From positions 1 to 24,712 of IMG/VR virus record IMGVR_UViG_3300027749_000464: DNA of 24,712 bases, one strand, 5' to 3'. The notes below the pieces were generated by a model, which was not told the DNA's origin, did not search any database, and saw only the letters and a program-made list of their open reading frames with translations. Made by a program: the position numbers and the translations under genes. This DNA is from a virus. Positions 7,546-15,214 of the stretch are shown piece after piece; position 1 is the stretch's first letter, and every line of letters starts with the position of its first letter.

Positions 7546-8157
7546 ATGGAATTTTTTATTAAAAAAAATGCTACTTTACCAATTCTTAAACTTTCCGTGG
7601 TGAAGGATGGGAGAAGTGAGTACAACAATTTTATGAAATTGATTGAGGTATCTTCTTTGTTTTTTTCTATGGTTGATATTGAGACAGGAATCCCAAAAAT
7701 AACCTCAAGACCTGCGGGGTTTGTTGAGAAGACGTTTATAGAACCAAACGCGGAACCCGAATATTATTTGTATTATCAATTTACTAACCGAGACACAAGT
7801 AAGGTTGGTAGATATGAAGGTCAATTTATGTTGAGAAGTAGTGATGGTGTATTGATATTACCAATCAGAGAAAAACTTTATATTAATATCCAAGACTCAT
7901 TTATTGCTGACGATTTACCATATGACAGTTGTTATGTGTCTGAATTCCCTTGTTGTATTAATGGACCTGTGGTCACTCAAACAACTACGACCCCATGTCC
8001 AAGTTGTCCAACATGTCCACCACCAACACCGACACCGTTACCGACAACAACGACTACTACAATTTCTCCGACAACAACGACTACTACAACTCCAGAAGGT
8101 GGGTTAAACGTATTAGACATACCAGAAAATGATTTGAATTTCGGATTAATATTATAA
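7546..8157 (+). CDS. Virion-type protein with Cys/Thr/Pro-rich C-terminal tract
   Basis: This 203-aa protein has a beta-rich N-terminal domain (1 to about 125) beginning FFIKKNATLPILKLSVVKDG. It continues with short strands such as YYLYYQFTNRD (73-83) and GRYEGQFMLRSSDGVLILPI (88-107). The layout recalls immunoglobulin-like N-terminal domains of baseplate or fibre proteins (for example BppU-type), but the resemblance is loose. Residues about 141-183 are a low-complexity tract with a PCPSCPTCPPP stretch and runs of Thr, followed by a short C-terminal tail GGLNVLDIPENDLNFGLIL. The Cys pairs could bind metal or form disulphides. It lies 20 nt upstream of the LCIB-like gene, so the two are probably co-expressed. 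Likely a structural protein; role unknown. Confidence 0.6.
   Translation: MEFFIKKNATLPILKLSVVKDGRSEYNNFMKLIEVSSLFFSMVDIETGIPKITSRPAGFVEKTFIEPNAEPEYYLYYQFTNRDTSKVGRYEGQFMLRSSDGVLILPIREKLYINIQDSFIADDLPYDSCYVSEFPCCINGPVVTQTTTTPCPSCPTCPPPTPTPLPTTTTTTISPTTTTTTTPEGGLNVLDIPENDLNFGLIL
7977..8094 (+). repeat. Thr/Pro/Cys codon repeat tract
   Basis: ACN runs with interspersed CCN and TGT codons encode the C-terminal low-complexity tract of the 203-aa protein. The units acaacaacgactactaca occur twice (8044-8061 and 8071-8088), with ATTTCTCCG between them, suggesting a small tandem duplication. Confidence 0.6.
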
Positions 8158-8160
8158 ATA
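8153..8160 (+). promoter_or_regulatory. TATAAATA, identical to the T4 late-promoter -10 box
   Basis: This octamer lies 17 nt before the ATG at 8178 and includes the stop of the previous gene. It equals the T4 late consensus. In such AT-rich DNA it can arise by chance: the octamer also occurs at 2455-2462, overlapping a start codon. Support is therefore weak. Confidence 0.25.
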
Positions 8161-8177
8161 AATAAAAAAACAAAAAA

Positions 8178-9257
8178 ATGATACAAGGAATTAGAATAAC
8201 AAGTACAAATTTATCAGGACTAACGGCAAACGTTACTTTTTATCCCACAACTGGTGGGTCAGAAAATTTAGGGACTCAAGTAATACCATTTAACAATATT
8301 TCGGATTATCCTTATGGAACATACGAATTAAACGTTCCATTATATGATAGAACATATGAAATAATTGTACCAGCACCATTAACAGGTCAGAGTGCGTATA
8401 CTCAAACAGTAAGAACTGTTACTGTTGACGGAGGAGCCCAACCATTTTCAGGAGCCGTATTATCTGAAGTGTGGGGAACATATACAACAGAATATATTAC
8501 AAATGAAGGAATACCATCAACTGATATTGTTTTAGCTGAAGGTATTTGTTCTGATGATGTGGACGCGGCATATTTACCTGGAAATATCGGTGAATGGCCA
8601 ACAAGTATTAATTCTTTCTTAGGACCATTTATGTCAGGTGGGTTAGCAGGATATCCGTTTGTTGGTAGTGTTGGTTACGGAGCGTTTGCGAGTCACGTAG
8701 CAACAACTCTTGTCGGAACCTTATTTGTTACAAGTATGCCACACATTGGTGTGACTGAAGATGGTCGTTCAGGAAGAATGTTACGTAGAGGTAAAGCTGA
8801 TAGTATAACAGATAATACTTGTGGTGCAGTTTGGGGAGCAATTAACCAAGTTGTTAATGTTTTAACTCAAGCTCCAAGTCAAGACAATCCACCGTTTAAC
8901 GATGGTAACTATTCTTTTTGGAAATTAACGGATATTTTATGGCCGTTTCGTGAAACATTATCAGGATTCACAGGAACTAGTGAAGTGATATATAATAAAC
9001 AAATGGTTTATGCGACAGAAATAATTAGAGATGCGGCATATGATTACATTATTGCTAATTTACCAGCAGCAACAACTGGAAACACCACAAATGATGTATA
9101 TTTTTTAAGTGGTATTTTTATCAATACTGATGTTATTCCTGACAGTACATTACAATTTGAATCTTATGTTGTTGTTGATAAAGTTATGAAATATGAATTT
9201 GGTATTGGTTGGAGTGATATTACCGCAAGTTATAACACTGGATTACCAATTGACTAA
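8178..9257 (+). CDS. LCIB-type beta-carbonic-anhydrase-like domain fused to a virion-like N-terminus
   Basis: This 359-aa protein seems to have two parts. Residues 1 to about 95 (LSGLTANVTFYPTTGG near 12-27, YGTYELNVPLYDRTYEI near 46-62) look like a beta-sandwich module of phage fibre proteins. Residues about 98-345 match my memory of the LCIB/LCIC beta-carbonic anhydrase family: GICSDDVD (122-129), GLAGYPFVGSVGYGAFASHV (155-174), TSMPHIGVTEDG (185-196), MLRRGK (201-206), DNTCGA (212-217) and the late LSGIFINTD (310-318). Three candidate zinc ligands are in family order: C124, H189 and C215; D126/D127 could supply the acidic partner. Family members interconvert CO2 and bicarbonate, though some are inactive. 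An inactive, repurposed fold is possible. It is followed by a terminator and then the polymerase gene. Confidence 0.65.
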   Translation: MIQGIRITSTNLSGLTANVTFYPTTGGSENLGTQVIPFNNISDYPYGTYELNVPLYDRTYEIIVPAPLTGQSAYTQTVRTVTVDGGAQPFSGAVLSEVWGTYTTEYITNEGIPSTDIVLAEGICSDDVDAAYLPGNIGEWPTSINSFLGPFMSGGLAGYPFVGSVGYGAFASHVATTLVGTLFVTSMPHIGVTEDGRSGRMLRRGKADSITDNTCGAVWGAINQVVNVLTQAPSQDNPPFNDGNYSFWKLTDILWPFRETLSGFTGTSEVIYNKQMVYATEIIRDAAYDYIIANLPAATTGNTTNDVYFLSGIFINTDVIPDSTLQFESYVVVDKVMKYEFGIGWSDITASYNTGLPID

Positions 9258-9267
9258 TTAAAAAAAG

Positions 9268-9295
9268 AATTACTTGGTTGATAAGAGTAATTTTT
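9268..9295 (+). terminator. Probable intrinsic terminator after the LCIB-like gene
   Basis: AATTACT (9268-9274) pairs perfectly with AGTAATT (9286-9292) across an 11-nt loop, and the second arm runs into a T run (9291-9295). The stem is A/T-rich, so termination may be partial. An A run on the other side would give a T run on the opposite strand. Confidence 0.5.
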
Positions 9296-9301
9296 ACCAC
9301 T

Positions 9302-9309
9302 ATATTTAT
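9302..9309 (+). promoter_or_regulatory. Leader motif ATATTTAT before the DNA polymerase
   Basis: This member of the recurrent TATTTAT-centred motif lies just after the terminator and 60 nt before the polymerase ATG. It is well placed to start a polymerase transcript that includes the hairpin at 9323-9340. Confidence 0.35.
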
Positions 9310-9322
9310 TTACGAAGGTAAA

Positions 9323-9340
9323 TGCCGACTTAATTCGGTA
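9323..9340 (+). promoter_or_regulatory. Leader hairpin upstream of DNA polymerase (possible translational operator)
   Basis: TGCCGA (9323-9328) and TCGGTA (9335-9340) pair over 6 bp, including one G-U, around the loop CTTAAT. It ends 29 nt before the polymerase ATG and has no T run after it, so it is not a terminator. T4 polymerase gp43 represses its own mRNA by binding a leader hairpin; this could be a counterpart, but only position and shape support that. Confidence 0.3.
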
Positions 9341-9369
9341 GCTAATGAACCAACTAAATAAGTATATTA

Positions 9370-12159
9370 ATGATAAGTCAAGAAGAAATTAAAGCGTTCC
9401 TAGAAGGGAACGACCCTGAAGAGCACATCGTTGCCATTGAGTTCGATTATCTAACGGATTCAATTTATAAAATCAAAGAAATTCCTGGAAAAGGAAAAGA
9501 AATTCGTAAAGACACTTTTACCCCATTTGCTTGGGTCGGTGATTTACGTGGTTTAAATTTTTACCAATCATCTAAAGGTCTTCAGAAAGAAGCCATGTCC
9601 AAACATGGAATTATGATTGAGAAATTAGAGACCAAAGGTAATGACCGATTAGAGCAAGGGTTAAAGTATATGGTTAAATGTCTGAAAGGTTATCGACAAT
9701 TAATCCAATTTTTTAGAGAGGGTGGAGTAGACCCATGGGGGGAAAACACCAAAGACAAGATTATGATTCTACCTCCTGTAGAACAATATCTAATTTCAAG
9801 AGAGAAACGTTTATTTAAAGGATATGAAGAATACAATGACATCACCCGATTTGTATTCGACTTAGAGACGACCGCGTTAGAACCAAAAGACGGTCGTATA
9901 TTCATGATAGGAATTAAAACTAATAAAGGTTATCAGAAAGTTATTGAGTGTTCGGATGAGGATGAGGAACGCAGAGGTTTGGTCGAATTCTTTAGAATTA
10001 TTGATGAATTAAAACCAAGTATTATTGGTGGATACAATTCCGCAAACTTCGATTGGTTTTGGATATTGGAGAGGTGTAAGGCTCTTCATTTAGATATTAA
10101 AAAAATCTGTCATACCTTAAATCCGAAACAAAATTTAAGACAAACTGAAAATATGTTAAAACTTGCCAACGAGGTTGAGAGATACAATCAAGTTGGTATA
10201 TGGGGTTATAATGTTATTGATATTATCCACTCTGTAAGACGAGCCCAAGCAATTAATTCGGGTATTAAGTCCGCAGGTTTGAAGTATATTACTCAGTACA
10301 TTAAAGCTGAAGCTCCTGACCGTGTATATATATCCCATGAAGAGATTGGGTCAATGTATAAGGATAAAAATGAATATTGGTTAAATGTTAAAAACGGTAA
10401 ATACAAAAGAGCGGATAAACCCGAATTCAATGATTTAGATACACGATTTCCTGGGACATACATTAAAGTTACAGGGGACAACATTGTTGAGAGATATCTT
10501 GATGATGACTTAGAGGAAACATTATTGGTCGATGACGAGTTTAATCAAGGAACTTTTCTATTGGCTTCATTAGTACCAACAACTTATGAAAGAGTTTCAA
10601 CAATGGGTACCGCAACATTATGGAAAATGATTATGTTGGCATGGTCATATAAACATAAATTGGCCATCCCGAAGAAACAAGAAAAGACGGATTTTGTTGG
10701 TGGGTTATCAAGACTTCTAAAAGTTGGTTATTCAAGAAACGTATTAAAACTCGATTACTCTTCACTATACCCATCAATTCAGTTAGTTCATGATGTGTTT
10801 CCTGAATGTGATGTTACAGGGGCGATGAAAGGTTTATTAGCGTATTTCAGAAATAGTCGTATCATGTATAAAAACTTGGCATCCGAGTGGTATGATAAGG
10901 ATAAAAAGAAATCATTATCTTATGACCGTAAACAGTTACCTATTAAGATTTTCATTAATTCTTTATTCGGAGCGTTATCCGCACCACAAGTATTTGCTTG
11001 GGGAGACATGTTCATGGGGGAACAGATTACTTGTACAGGTAGACAATATCTTCGTCAGATGATTAAGTTCTTTATGAAGAAAGGATATACCCCTCTTGTA
11101 ATGGATACCGATGGTGTCAACTTCTCTAAACCTGAAGGGTGGGAAAATAGACGATATGTTGGTAAAGGATTAAATTGGAAAGTTAAAGAGGGTAAGGAAT
11201 ATACAGGAGATGATGCCGATGTTGCGGAGTTTAATGATTTATTCATGAGAGGTGAGATGGCGTTAGATACCGATGGGACTTGGCCGTCATGTATTAACTT
11301 GGCTCGTAAGAACTATGCGGTTATGGAGGCAAGTGGAAAAGTTAAGCTTACAGGTAACACAATTAAATCCAAAAAGTTACCATTATATATTGAGGCGTTT
11401 TTAGATAAAGGTGTTAAGATGTTGTTAGAGGGTAAAGGTCAAGAGTTTGTGGAGTGGTATTATACTTACATACAAAAAATCAACGATAAACAAATTCCGT
11501 TAATGCAAATCGCACAAAGAGCGAAAGTGAAACTGTCAATCGATGATTATAAAAAACGTTGTACACAAACAACAAAGGCGGGGTCATTAATGAGTAGGAT
11601 GGCACACATGGAATTGGCGATACAACATAAACTAAACGTTAAATTAGGGGACGTAATTCATTATGTTAATAACGGAACAAAGGCGTCCCAAGGAGATGTT
11701 CAAAAAGTTAATAAACTTAAACGAGGATGGAGTTCTGAACAACTTCAATATTATTTCTCAGACCACGGAAAATATCCTGCCGACTCAATGACATCGATGA
11801 TTCAAATCAATTGTTATAAGTTAGACCCAAAGGTTATTGAGGAAAACCCTGAAATGACGGGGGATTATAATGTTCCGAGAGCACTCACAACATTTAATAA
11901 AAGGATAGAACCATTATTGGTAGTGTTTAAAGATGAGGTACGTGATGGGTTATTAGTTACAAATCCTGAAGATAGAGGTTTCTTTACTAAAGAACAATGT
12001 ACCCTAATCAACGGAGTTCCATTTAAAGAAGGGGACCAAGATACTTTAGAAGAAGTATTAACTTTATCTGAAGGGGAAGTTAAGTATTGGGATAAGAGAG
12101 GTCTTGACCCTGACTATATTTATGAATTAGCATCTGAAGGATGGGAAGAGTTTGTTTAA
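9370..12159 (+). CDS. Family B DNA polymerase with 3'-5' exonuclease (T4 gp43-like)
   Basis: This 929-aa replicative polymerase has all the expected motifs. Exonuclease: Exo I VFDLETTAL (D164, E166), Exo II IIGGYNSANFDWF, and Exo III around YNQVGIWGYNVIDI and GLKYITQYI. Polymerase: motif A LKLDYSSLYPS (D462), motif B KIFINSLFGAL, and motif C VMDTDGVNF (D579, D581), followed by KKLPLYIEAFLDKG in the thumb region. Length is close to T4 gp43 (898 aa), and I see no intein or frameshift. Motif C has Gly where most family B enzymes have Ser (DTDS). The ATG is isolated after a 112-nt gap holding a terminator, a promoter-like motif and a hairpin. Its stop shares TTAA (12156-12159) with the converging 117-aa gene. 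It copies the phage genome in the host cytoplasm. Confidence 0.95.
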   Translation: MISQEEIKAFLEGNDPEEHIVAIEFDYLTDSIYKIKEIPGKGKEIRKDTFTPFAWVGDLRGLNFYQSSKGLQKEAMSKHGIMIEKLETKGNDRLEQGLKYMVKCLKGYRQLIQFFREGGVDPWGENTKDKIMILPPVEQYLISREKRLFKGYEEYNDITRFVFDLETTALEPKDGRIFMIGIKTNKGYQKVIECSDEDEERRGLVEFFRIIDELKPSIIGGYNSANFDWFWILERCKALHLDIKKICHTLNPKQNLRQTENMLKLANEVERYNQVGIWGYNVIDIIHSVRRAQAINSGIKSAGLKYITQYIKAEAPDRVYISHEEIGSMYKDKNEYWLNVKNGKYKRADKPEFNDLDTRFPGTYIKVTGDNIVERYLDDDLEETLLVDDEFNQGTFLLASLVPTTYERVSTMGTATLWKMIMLAWSYKHKLAIPKKQEKTDFVGGLSRLLKVGYSRNVLKLDYSSLYPSIQLVHDVFPECDVTGAMKGLLAYFRNSRIMYKNLASEWYDKDKKKSLSYDRKQLPIKIFINSLFGALSAPQVFAWGDMFMGEQITCTGRQYLRQMIKFFMKKGYTPLVMDTDGVNFSKPEGWENRRYVGKGLNWKVKEGKEYTGDDADVAEFNDLFMRGEMALDTDGTWPSCINLARKNYAVMEASGKVKLTGNTIKSKKLPLYIEAFLDKGVKMLLEGKGQEFVEWYYTYIQKINDKQIPLMQIAQRAKVKLSIDDYKKRCTQTTKAGSLMSRMAHMELAIQHKLNVKLGDVIHYVNNGTKASQGDVQKVNKLKRGWSSEQLQYYFSDHGKYPADSMTSMIQINCYKLDPKVIEENPEMTGDYNVPRALTTFNKRIEPLLVVFKDEVRDGLLVTNPEDRGFFTKEQCTLINGVPFKEGDQDTLEEVLTLSEGEVKYWDKRGLDPDYIYELASEGWEEFV

Positions 12160-12509
12160 TCAAGCTTTATCCCATCTGAGGATAGTATTAACCATACATC
12201 TTCTACAAATTGAAATTGTACACAAGACCCTTTCTCTAATAAGAGTTCTTCCCACTCCTCATCAATTAGACCAACATCAGGTTTAATTATTGTTTTAATT
12301 AAAGATTTAACCACAACATAATTATATTTTGTAGAATCCAAGACGACCTCAAAATTTTCAGAATCTCTAATAACAAGTAATAATTCTTTATTTAGTTTTT
12401 GAGTTTTTTCATGAGGTACTTCCACGCCATCTACAATAATTGTTGATGGGGTCATTCTTGTCTGATATCTGACAACATTTTTTCTTGGGGTAAAATTAAT
12501 AGTTCTCAT
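12156..12509 (-). CDS. Unknown 117-aa protein, downstream of the neck gene
   Basis: Not recognised. It is a mixed alpha/beta protein starting MRTINFTPRKNVVRYQTRMT, with a Lys/Arg-rich N-terminus, a middle part with strands (LLLVIRDSENFEVVLDST, YNYVVVKSL) and an acidic C-terminal half (LIDEEWEELLLEKG). It has no Cys pairs, signal peptide or membrane segment. Its ATG overlaps the stop of the neck gene (TAATG on the minus strand, 12511-12507), which implies translational coupling and perhaps a small partner in head-tail joining. Its stop shares TTAA with the DNA polymerase stop. A head-completion role is inferred only from position. Confidence 0.6.
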   Translation of the reverse strand: MRTINFTPRKNVVRYQTRMTPSTIIVDGVEVPHEKTQKLNKELLLVIRDSENFEVVLDSTKYNYVVVKSLIKTIIKPDVGLIDEEWEELLLEKGSCVQFQFVEDVWLILSSDGIKLD

Positions 12510-13636
12510 TAGATTACATATATTTGTCTCGGCATTGCGGTGAACTTTTTTTGTTTATTTAAGTTTTCCGCAAGTAACGCCTCTCGTTCCATAACTTTTT
12601 CTGGTTTCAATCTTGTTAACCTACCTTCGGCACCAATAAGTTCCTCGATTAATTTTGATTTTTCGTCTTTGGCTTCAGTCGCCAATGATGCGTAATCCAT
12701 AGTTAATTCACTATCAGGTGTTTTAATGTTTCCACTAAATTTACCTCTCACTCTTGATAACGCCTCTTTAGCATATGCGAAGAACCATCTACGAATCCAT
12801 ATTTGGGAAGGATTATTTAAATCAACCCAATCAATTTTATCGAAAGGAACGTCTGACGGTAATTTAATAATATCAGGATTATCTTTTAGACATTTATCTC
12901 TATCGGCACCATCAACTTCATAGTAGTGGTACCAAACCTTACCTTTGGTCATAGTACCATTACCAAAGTCAAACTTACCACCAGGTGTATTCATCAAATG
13001 AATCGCCTTTTTACCGTCAGGTAATGCGGTTATTCTATAAGTCAAATCACCCGCAATTATTCTTCTTTGGATGTTGATTTCTTGCATTCTTAATAACATG
13101 TCAAAAGCTGGCATCATAAAGTATCCTCCCGCCATTCCTCCTCCTTGAGCAAGACCACCTCCACCACCTAATCCACCGCCAGCACCTAATGCTCCGAAAG
13201 ACCATGGGTCAAACATAATATTATTTAATTCTGCGGGAGAAAACCATAAAAGTTCATTAATTTCTCTTCCTGCGGGAATTTCATACATTTGTTGATTCCT
13301 AACTAACTGTATATAATCTTTCTTTAAAACAGAATCACCGCCAGCCTGTAAACCAACGATTTTAGAATACGCGTAAGTATATCTTTCTTCGTAAGTCAAA
13401 TTTTTTGTGATAAATGCTTTAGATAACGATTGAGTGTCTAAATTAAGATTATACAATGAGGTCCATTGAGATTCGATTAACCAATCTTGGACATATTGAG
13501 AATAGTCCTCAATAGACAGTGCAAGTAATGAATCTAACATCTCATCCTCAAGTTCAACACTTCTAAGTGGTGCTCCTAACAAGTGTTTTAGTCTTGTATA
13601 TAATTGACTTCTTTCTGGTTCTGCGATAACTGCCAT
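12509..13636 (-). CDS. Neck protein, T4 gp13-like
   Basis: This 375-aa protein has the layout of T4-type neck proteins. The N-terminal segment (LYTRLKHLLGAPLRSVELED, 12-31, then DSLLALSIEDYSQYV) matches the 'LG.P...VEL.D..........A...Y' start of gp13-like proteins. The C-terminal region (WIRRWFFAYAKEALSRVRGK, followed by FSGNIKTPDSELTMDYASLATEA) matches their conserved 'AKE.LGR.R.KFSG...P..E...D...L..E' block. Residues about 148-171 are an unusual Gly-rich loop (GALGAGGGLGGGGG). T4 gp13 is about 309 aa; the extra length is mostly this loop and nearby sequence. Gp13 joins the filled head to the tail. It lies in a minus-strand operon after the SOD-nuclease fusion and ahead of an overlapping 117-aa gene. 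Confidence 0.7.
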   Translation of the reverse strand: MAVIAEPERSQLYTRLKHLLGAPLRSVELEDEMLDSLLALSIEDYSQYVQDWLIESQWTSLYNLNLDTQSLSKAFITKNLTYEERYTYAYSKIVGLQAGGDSVLKKDYIQLVRNQQMYEIPAGREINELLWFSPAELNNIMFDPWSFGALGAGGGLGGGGGLAQGGGMAGGYFMMPAFDMLLRMQEINIQRRIIAGDLTYRITALPDGKKAIHLMNTPGGKFDFGNGTMTKGKVWYHYYEVDGADRDKCLKDNPDIIKLPSDVPFDKIDWVDLNNPSQIWIRRWFFAYAKEALSRVRGKFSGNIKTPDSELTMDYASLATEAKDEKSKLIEELIGAEGRLTRLKPEKVMEREALLAENLNKQKKFTAMPRQIYVI

Positions 13637-13645
13637 GATTTGTGT

Positions 13646-13660
13646 TTATATATAAATATC
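13646..13660 (-). promoter_or_regulatory. Leader motif GATATTTATATATAA
   Basis: On the minus strand this lies 9 nt before the ATG of the neck gene (13636), overlapping the very end of the SOD-fusion frame. It belongs to the TATTTAT-centred family and would allow the neck gene to be transcribed separately from the genes upstream. Confidence 0.4.
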
Positions 13661-15197
13661 AATTTAATGTATAAATTAAATCTTCTTCAGGGAAAACATA
13701 AACTCCTTGAGTTATCTTTACCCGTTTATTACTGAAAATCAGCACTTCTTTATTTTTTTTGGTGAATACCATCCAATCAGTCGAGTACCTTTTAACTTGT
13801 CCTGTATCTAATACGATGATTTTACCTTCTTCTTGTTTGATTCGACTAAACGGTTTTATTTGAGCGGTGTTTGTCTTTCCATCAACAGTTACTTTACAGT
13901 CGATTCCACCAATCATATCCTCTTTATTACCCAATTCACCAATTTGCTCAACGTTATCGTCACCAAATTTTTTCTTTAATAAAACAACCGCATAATCTTC
14001 GGTTTTACCTCCTATATCGTGAGTAATCCCTAACGTCGCCATTAAATTTTGAAATGTCCCTGAGTGAGGGGTAAAAATTCTTGATTTATATTTATCTAAC
14101 GCGTTAACAAATTTTTTGGTTTCACTAATTTGTTCAAAAGGTTTTAACCCAATAATTTTAATTTCGGGATTACCTTCATTAACCATAACTTTGTTAATAT
14201 CCGTTAACAAAATACAAAAACAAGTATAATTGGTGTTGAGTTTATTAATCACCGACCTTCCCTCAATTTCTAAATCATAGATGCCCGACATTTGACCATC
14301 ACCATATTCGTTTTGACCATAATAGTTATCGGGATAAATTTCTTGTAGTATCTTTTCAATACCGTATCTAAAAGTATTTTTAACTTTTGGATTAATGTTA
14401 AAAACAAATCTTATCGCCTCATTCATATCTCTACCACATTTTTCTGATTTACCCTCAGATAAAACTTCTCGTAATGAAACGGTTTCATCCATTTTTTTCT
14501 TTAACCTCATCCCCAATAATTGGTTCACAAATTTCCAATTAACACACTTCCAAAAATTCTGAATATATTCATCTTTCTTATTTCTGTATTTTAAATAATA
14601 GGCGTGTTCCCATAAGTCTAAACCTAAAACAGGGTAACCCCCATTTTCAACAACATTCATTAATGGGTTATCTTGGTTTGGTGTTGAGACAATCTTTAGG
14701 GTATTACGATTAGTTAAAACTAACCAAACCCATCCTGAACCAAATCGGTCTTTACAAACCTCCTCAAATTTAATTTTAAATTTTTGGAATGTCCCGAAGT
14801 CTTTCTTTATCTTATCTAAGATATCACCATTTGGTGTTTGTGTCTTTGGAGATAACATTTTCCAAAATAATGCGTGGTTAAATGCTCCACCAGCATTATT
14901 TCTAATTGTTTTATCGTACTTACCAATTGATTTGATAATGTCTTCTAACTCTAAATCACCATAGTCTTTTTTTGATAACGAGGAATTTAATTTGTCAACG
15001 TAACCTTTATAATGTTTGTTATAATGGTACTCCATTGTTTCCGCGTCAATAAACTGTTTAAGGGATGAATAGGCGTAAGGTAATTTTTCAATTCCTATTT
15101 TTTTCATTTCAGTCAAAAAAAGTTTTTGGTTGTCTTTTTTTTCCTCTACGATTAACTGTTCTGTTATTATGTTAATCTTTTCTTGTATTTTTTTCAT
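13659..15197 (-). CDS. Mn-type superoxide dismutase domain fused to a probable PD-(D/E)XK nuclease
   Basis: This 512-aa fusion has a complete Fe/Mn superoxide dismutase at about 39-227. LPYAYSSL, EYHYNKHY (H58), NNAGGAFNHALFW (H108), GSGWVWLV and LDLWEHAYY (D194, H198) give the full metal-binding set. G104, with Q175 in PNQDNPL, is the manganese-type pattern rather than the iron-type Gln at the first site. Residues about 235-390 are unrecognised. Residues about 395-500 look like a PD-(D/E)XK nuclease core: helix TEDYAVVLLKKKFG, then MIGGIDCKV (D433), then NTAQIKPF (Q446-x-K448), with Gln in the place of the usual Glu. The N-terminus contains INIITEQ. The gene lies 17 nt downstream of the SNF2 helicase. 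The SOD call is strong; the nuclease call is moderate. Confidence 0.82.
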   Translation of the reverse strand: MKKIQEKINIITEQLIVEEKKDNQKLFLTEMKKIGIEKLPYAYSSLKQFIDAETMEYHYNKHYKGYVDKLNSSLSKKDYGDLELEDIIKSIGKYDKTIRNNAGGAFNHALFWKMLSPKTQTPNGDILDKIKKDFGTFQKFKIKFEEVCKDRFGSGWVWLVLTNRNTLKIVSTPNQDNPLMNVVENGGYPVLGLDLWEHAYYLKYRNKKDEYIQNFWKCVNWKFVNQLLGMRLKKKMDETVSLREVLSEGKSEKCGRDMNEAIRFVFNINPKVKNTFRYGIEKILQEIYPDNYYGQNEYGDGQMSGIYDLEIEGRSVINKLNTNYTCFCILLTDINKVMVNEGNPEIKIIGLKPFEQISETKKFVNALDKYKSRIFTPHSGTFQNLMATLGITHDIGGKTEDYAVVLLKKKFGDDNVEQIGELGNKEDMIGGIDCKVTVDGKTNTAQIKPFSRIKQEEGKIIVLDTGQVKRYSTDWMVFTKKNKEVLIFSNKRVKITQGVYVFPEEDLIYTLN

Positions 15198-15210
15198 ATT
15201 ATATAAATAT
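15198..15210 (-). promoter_or_regulatory. Leader motif ATATTTATATAAT
   Basis: On the minus strand the motif runs straight into the ATG of the SOD-fusion gene, giving ATATTTATATAATATG. The same 16-mer starts the RHH-like gene at 7449. The motif occupies most of the 17-nt gap after the SNF2 stop. Confidence 0.4.
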
Positions 15211-15214
15211 GAAA

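Noticed and set aside
7977-8186. Minus-strand frame with long Val and Gly runs
   Set aside because: It is the antisense of the ACN/CCN repeats and has no independent support.
9690-9905. Minus-strand frame inside the polymerase gene
   Set aside because: It is antisense to the exonuclease region and has no recognisable features.
9370-12159. Intein or frameshift in the DNA polymerase
   Set aside because: The motifs are continuous, the length is normal for the family, and no splicing blocks are visible.
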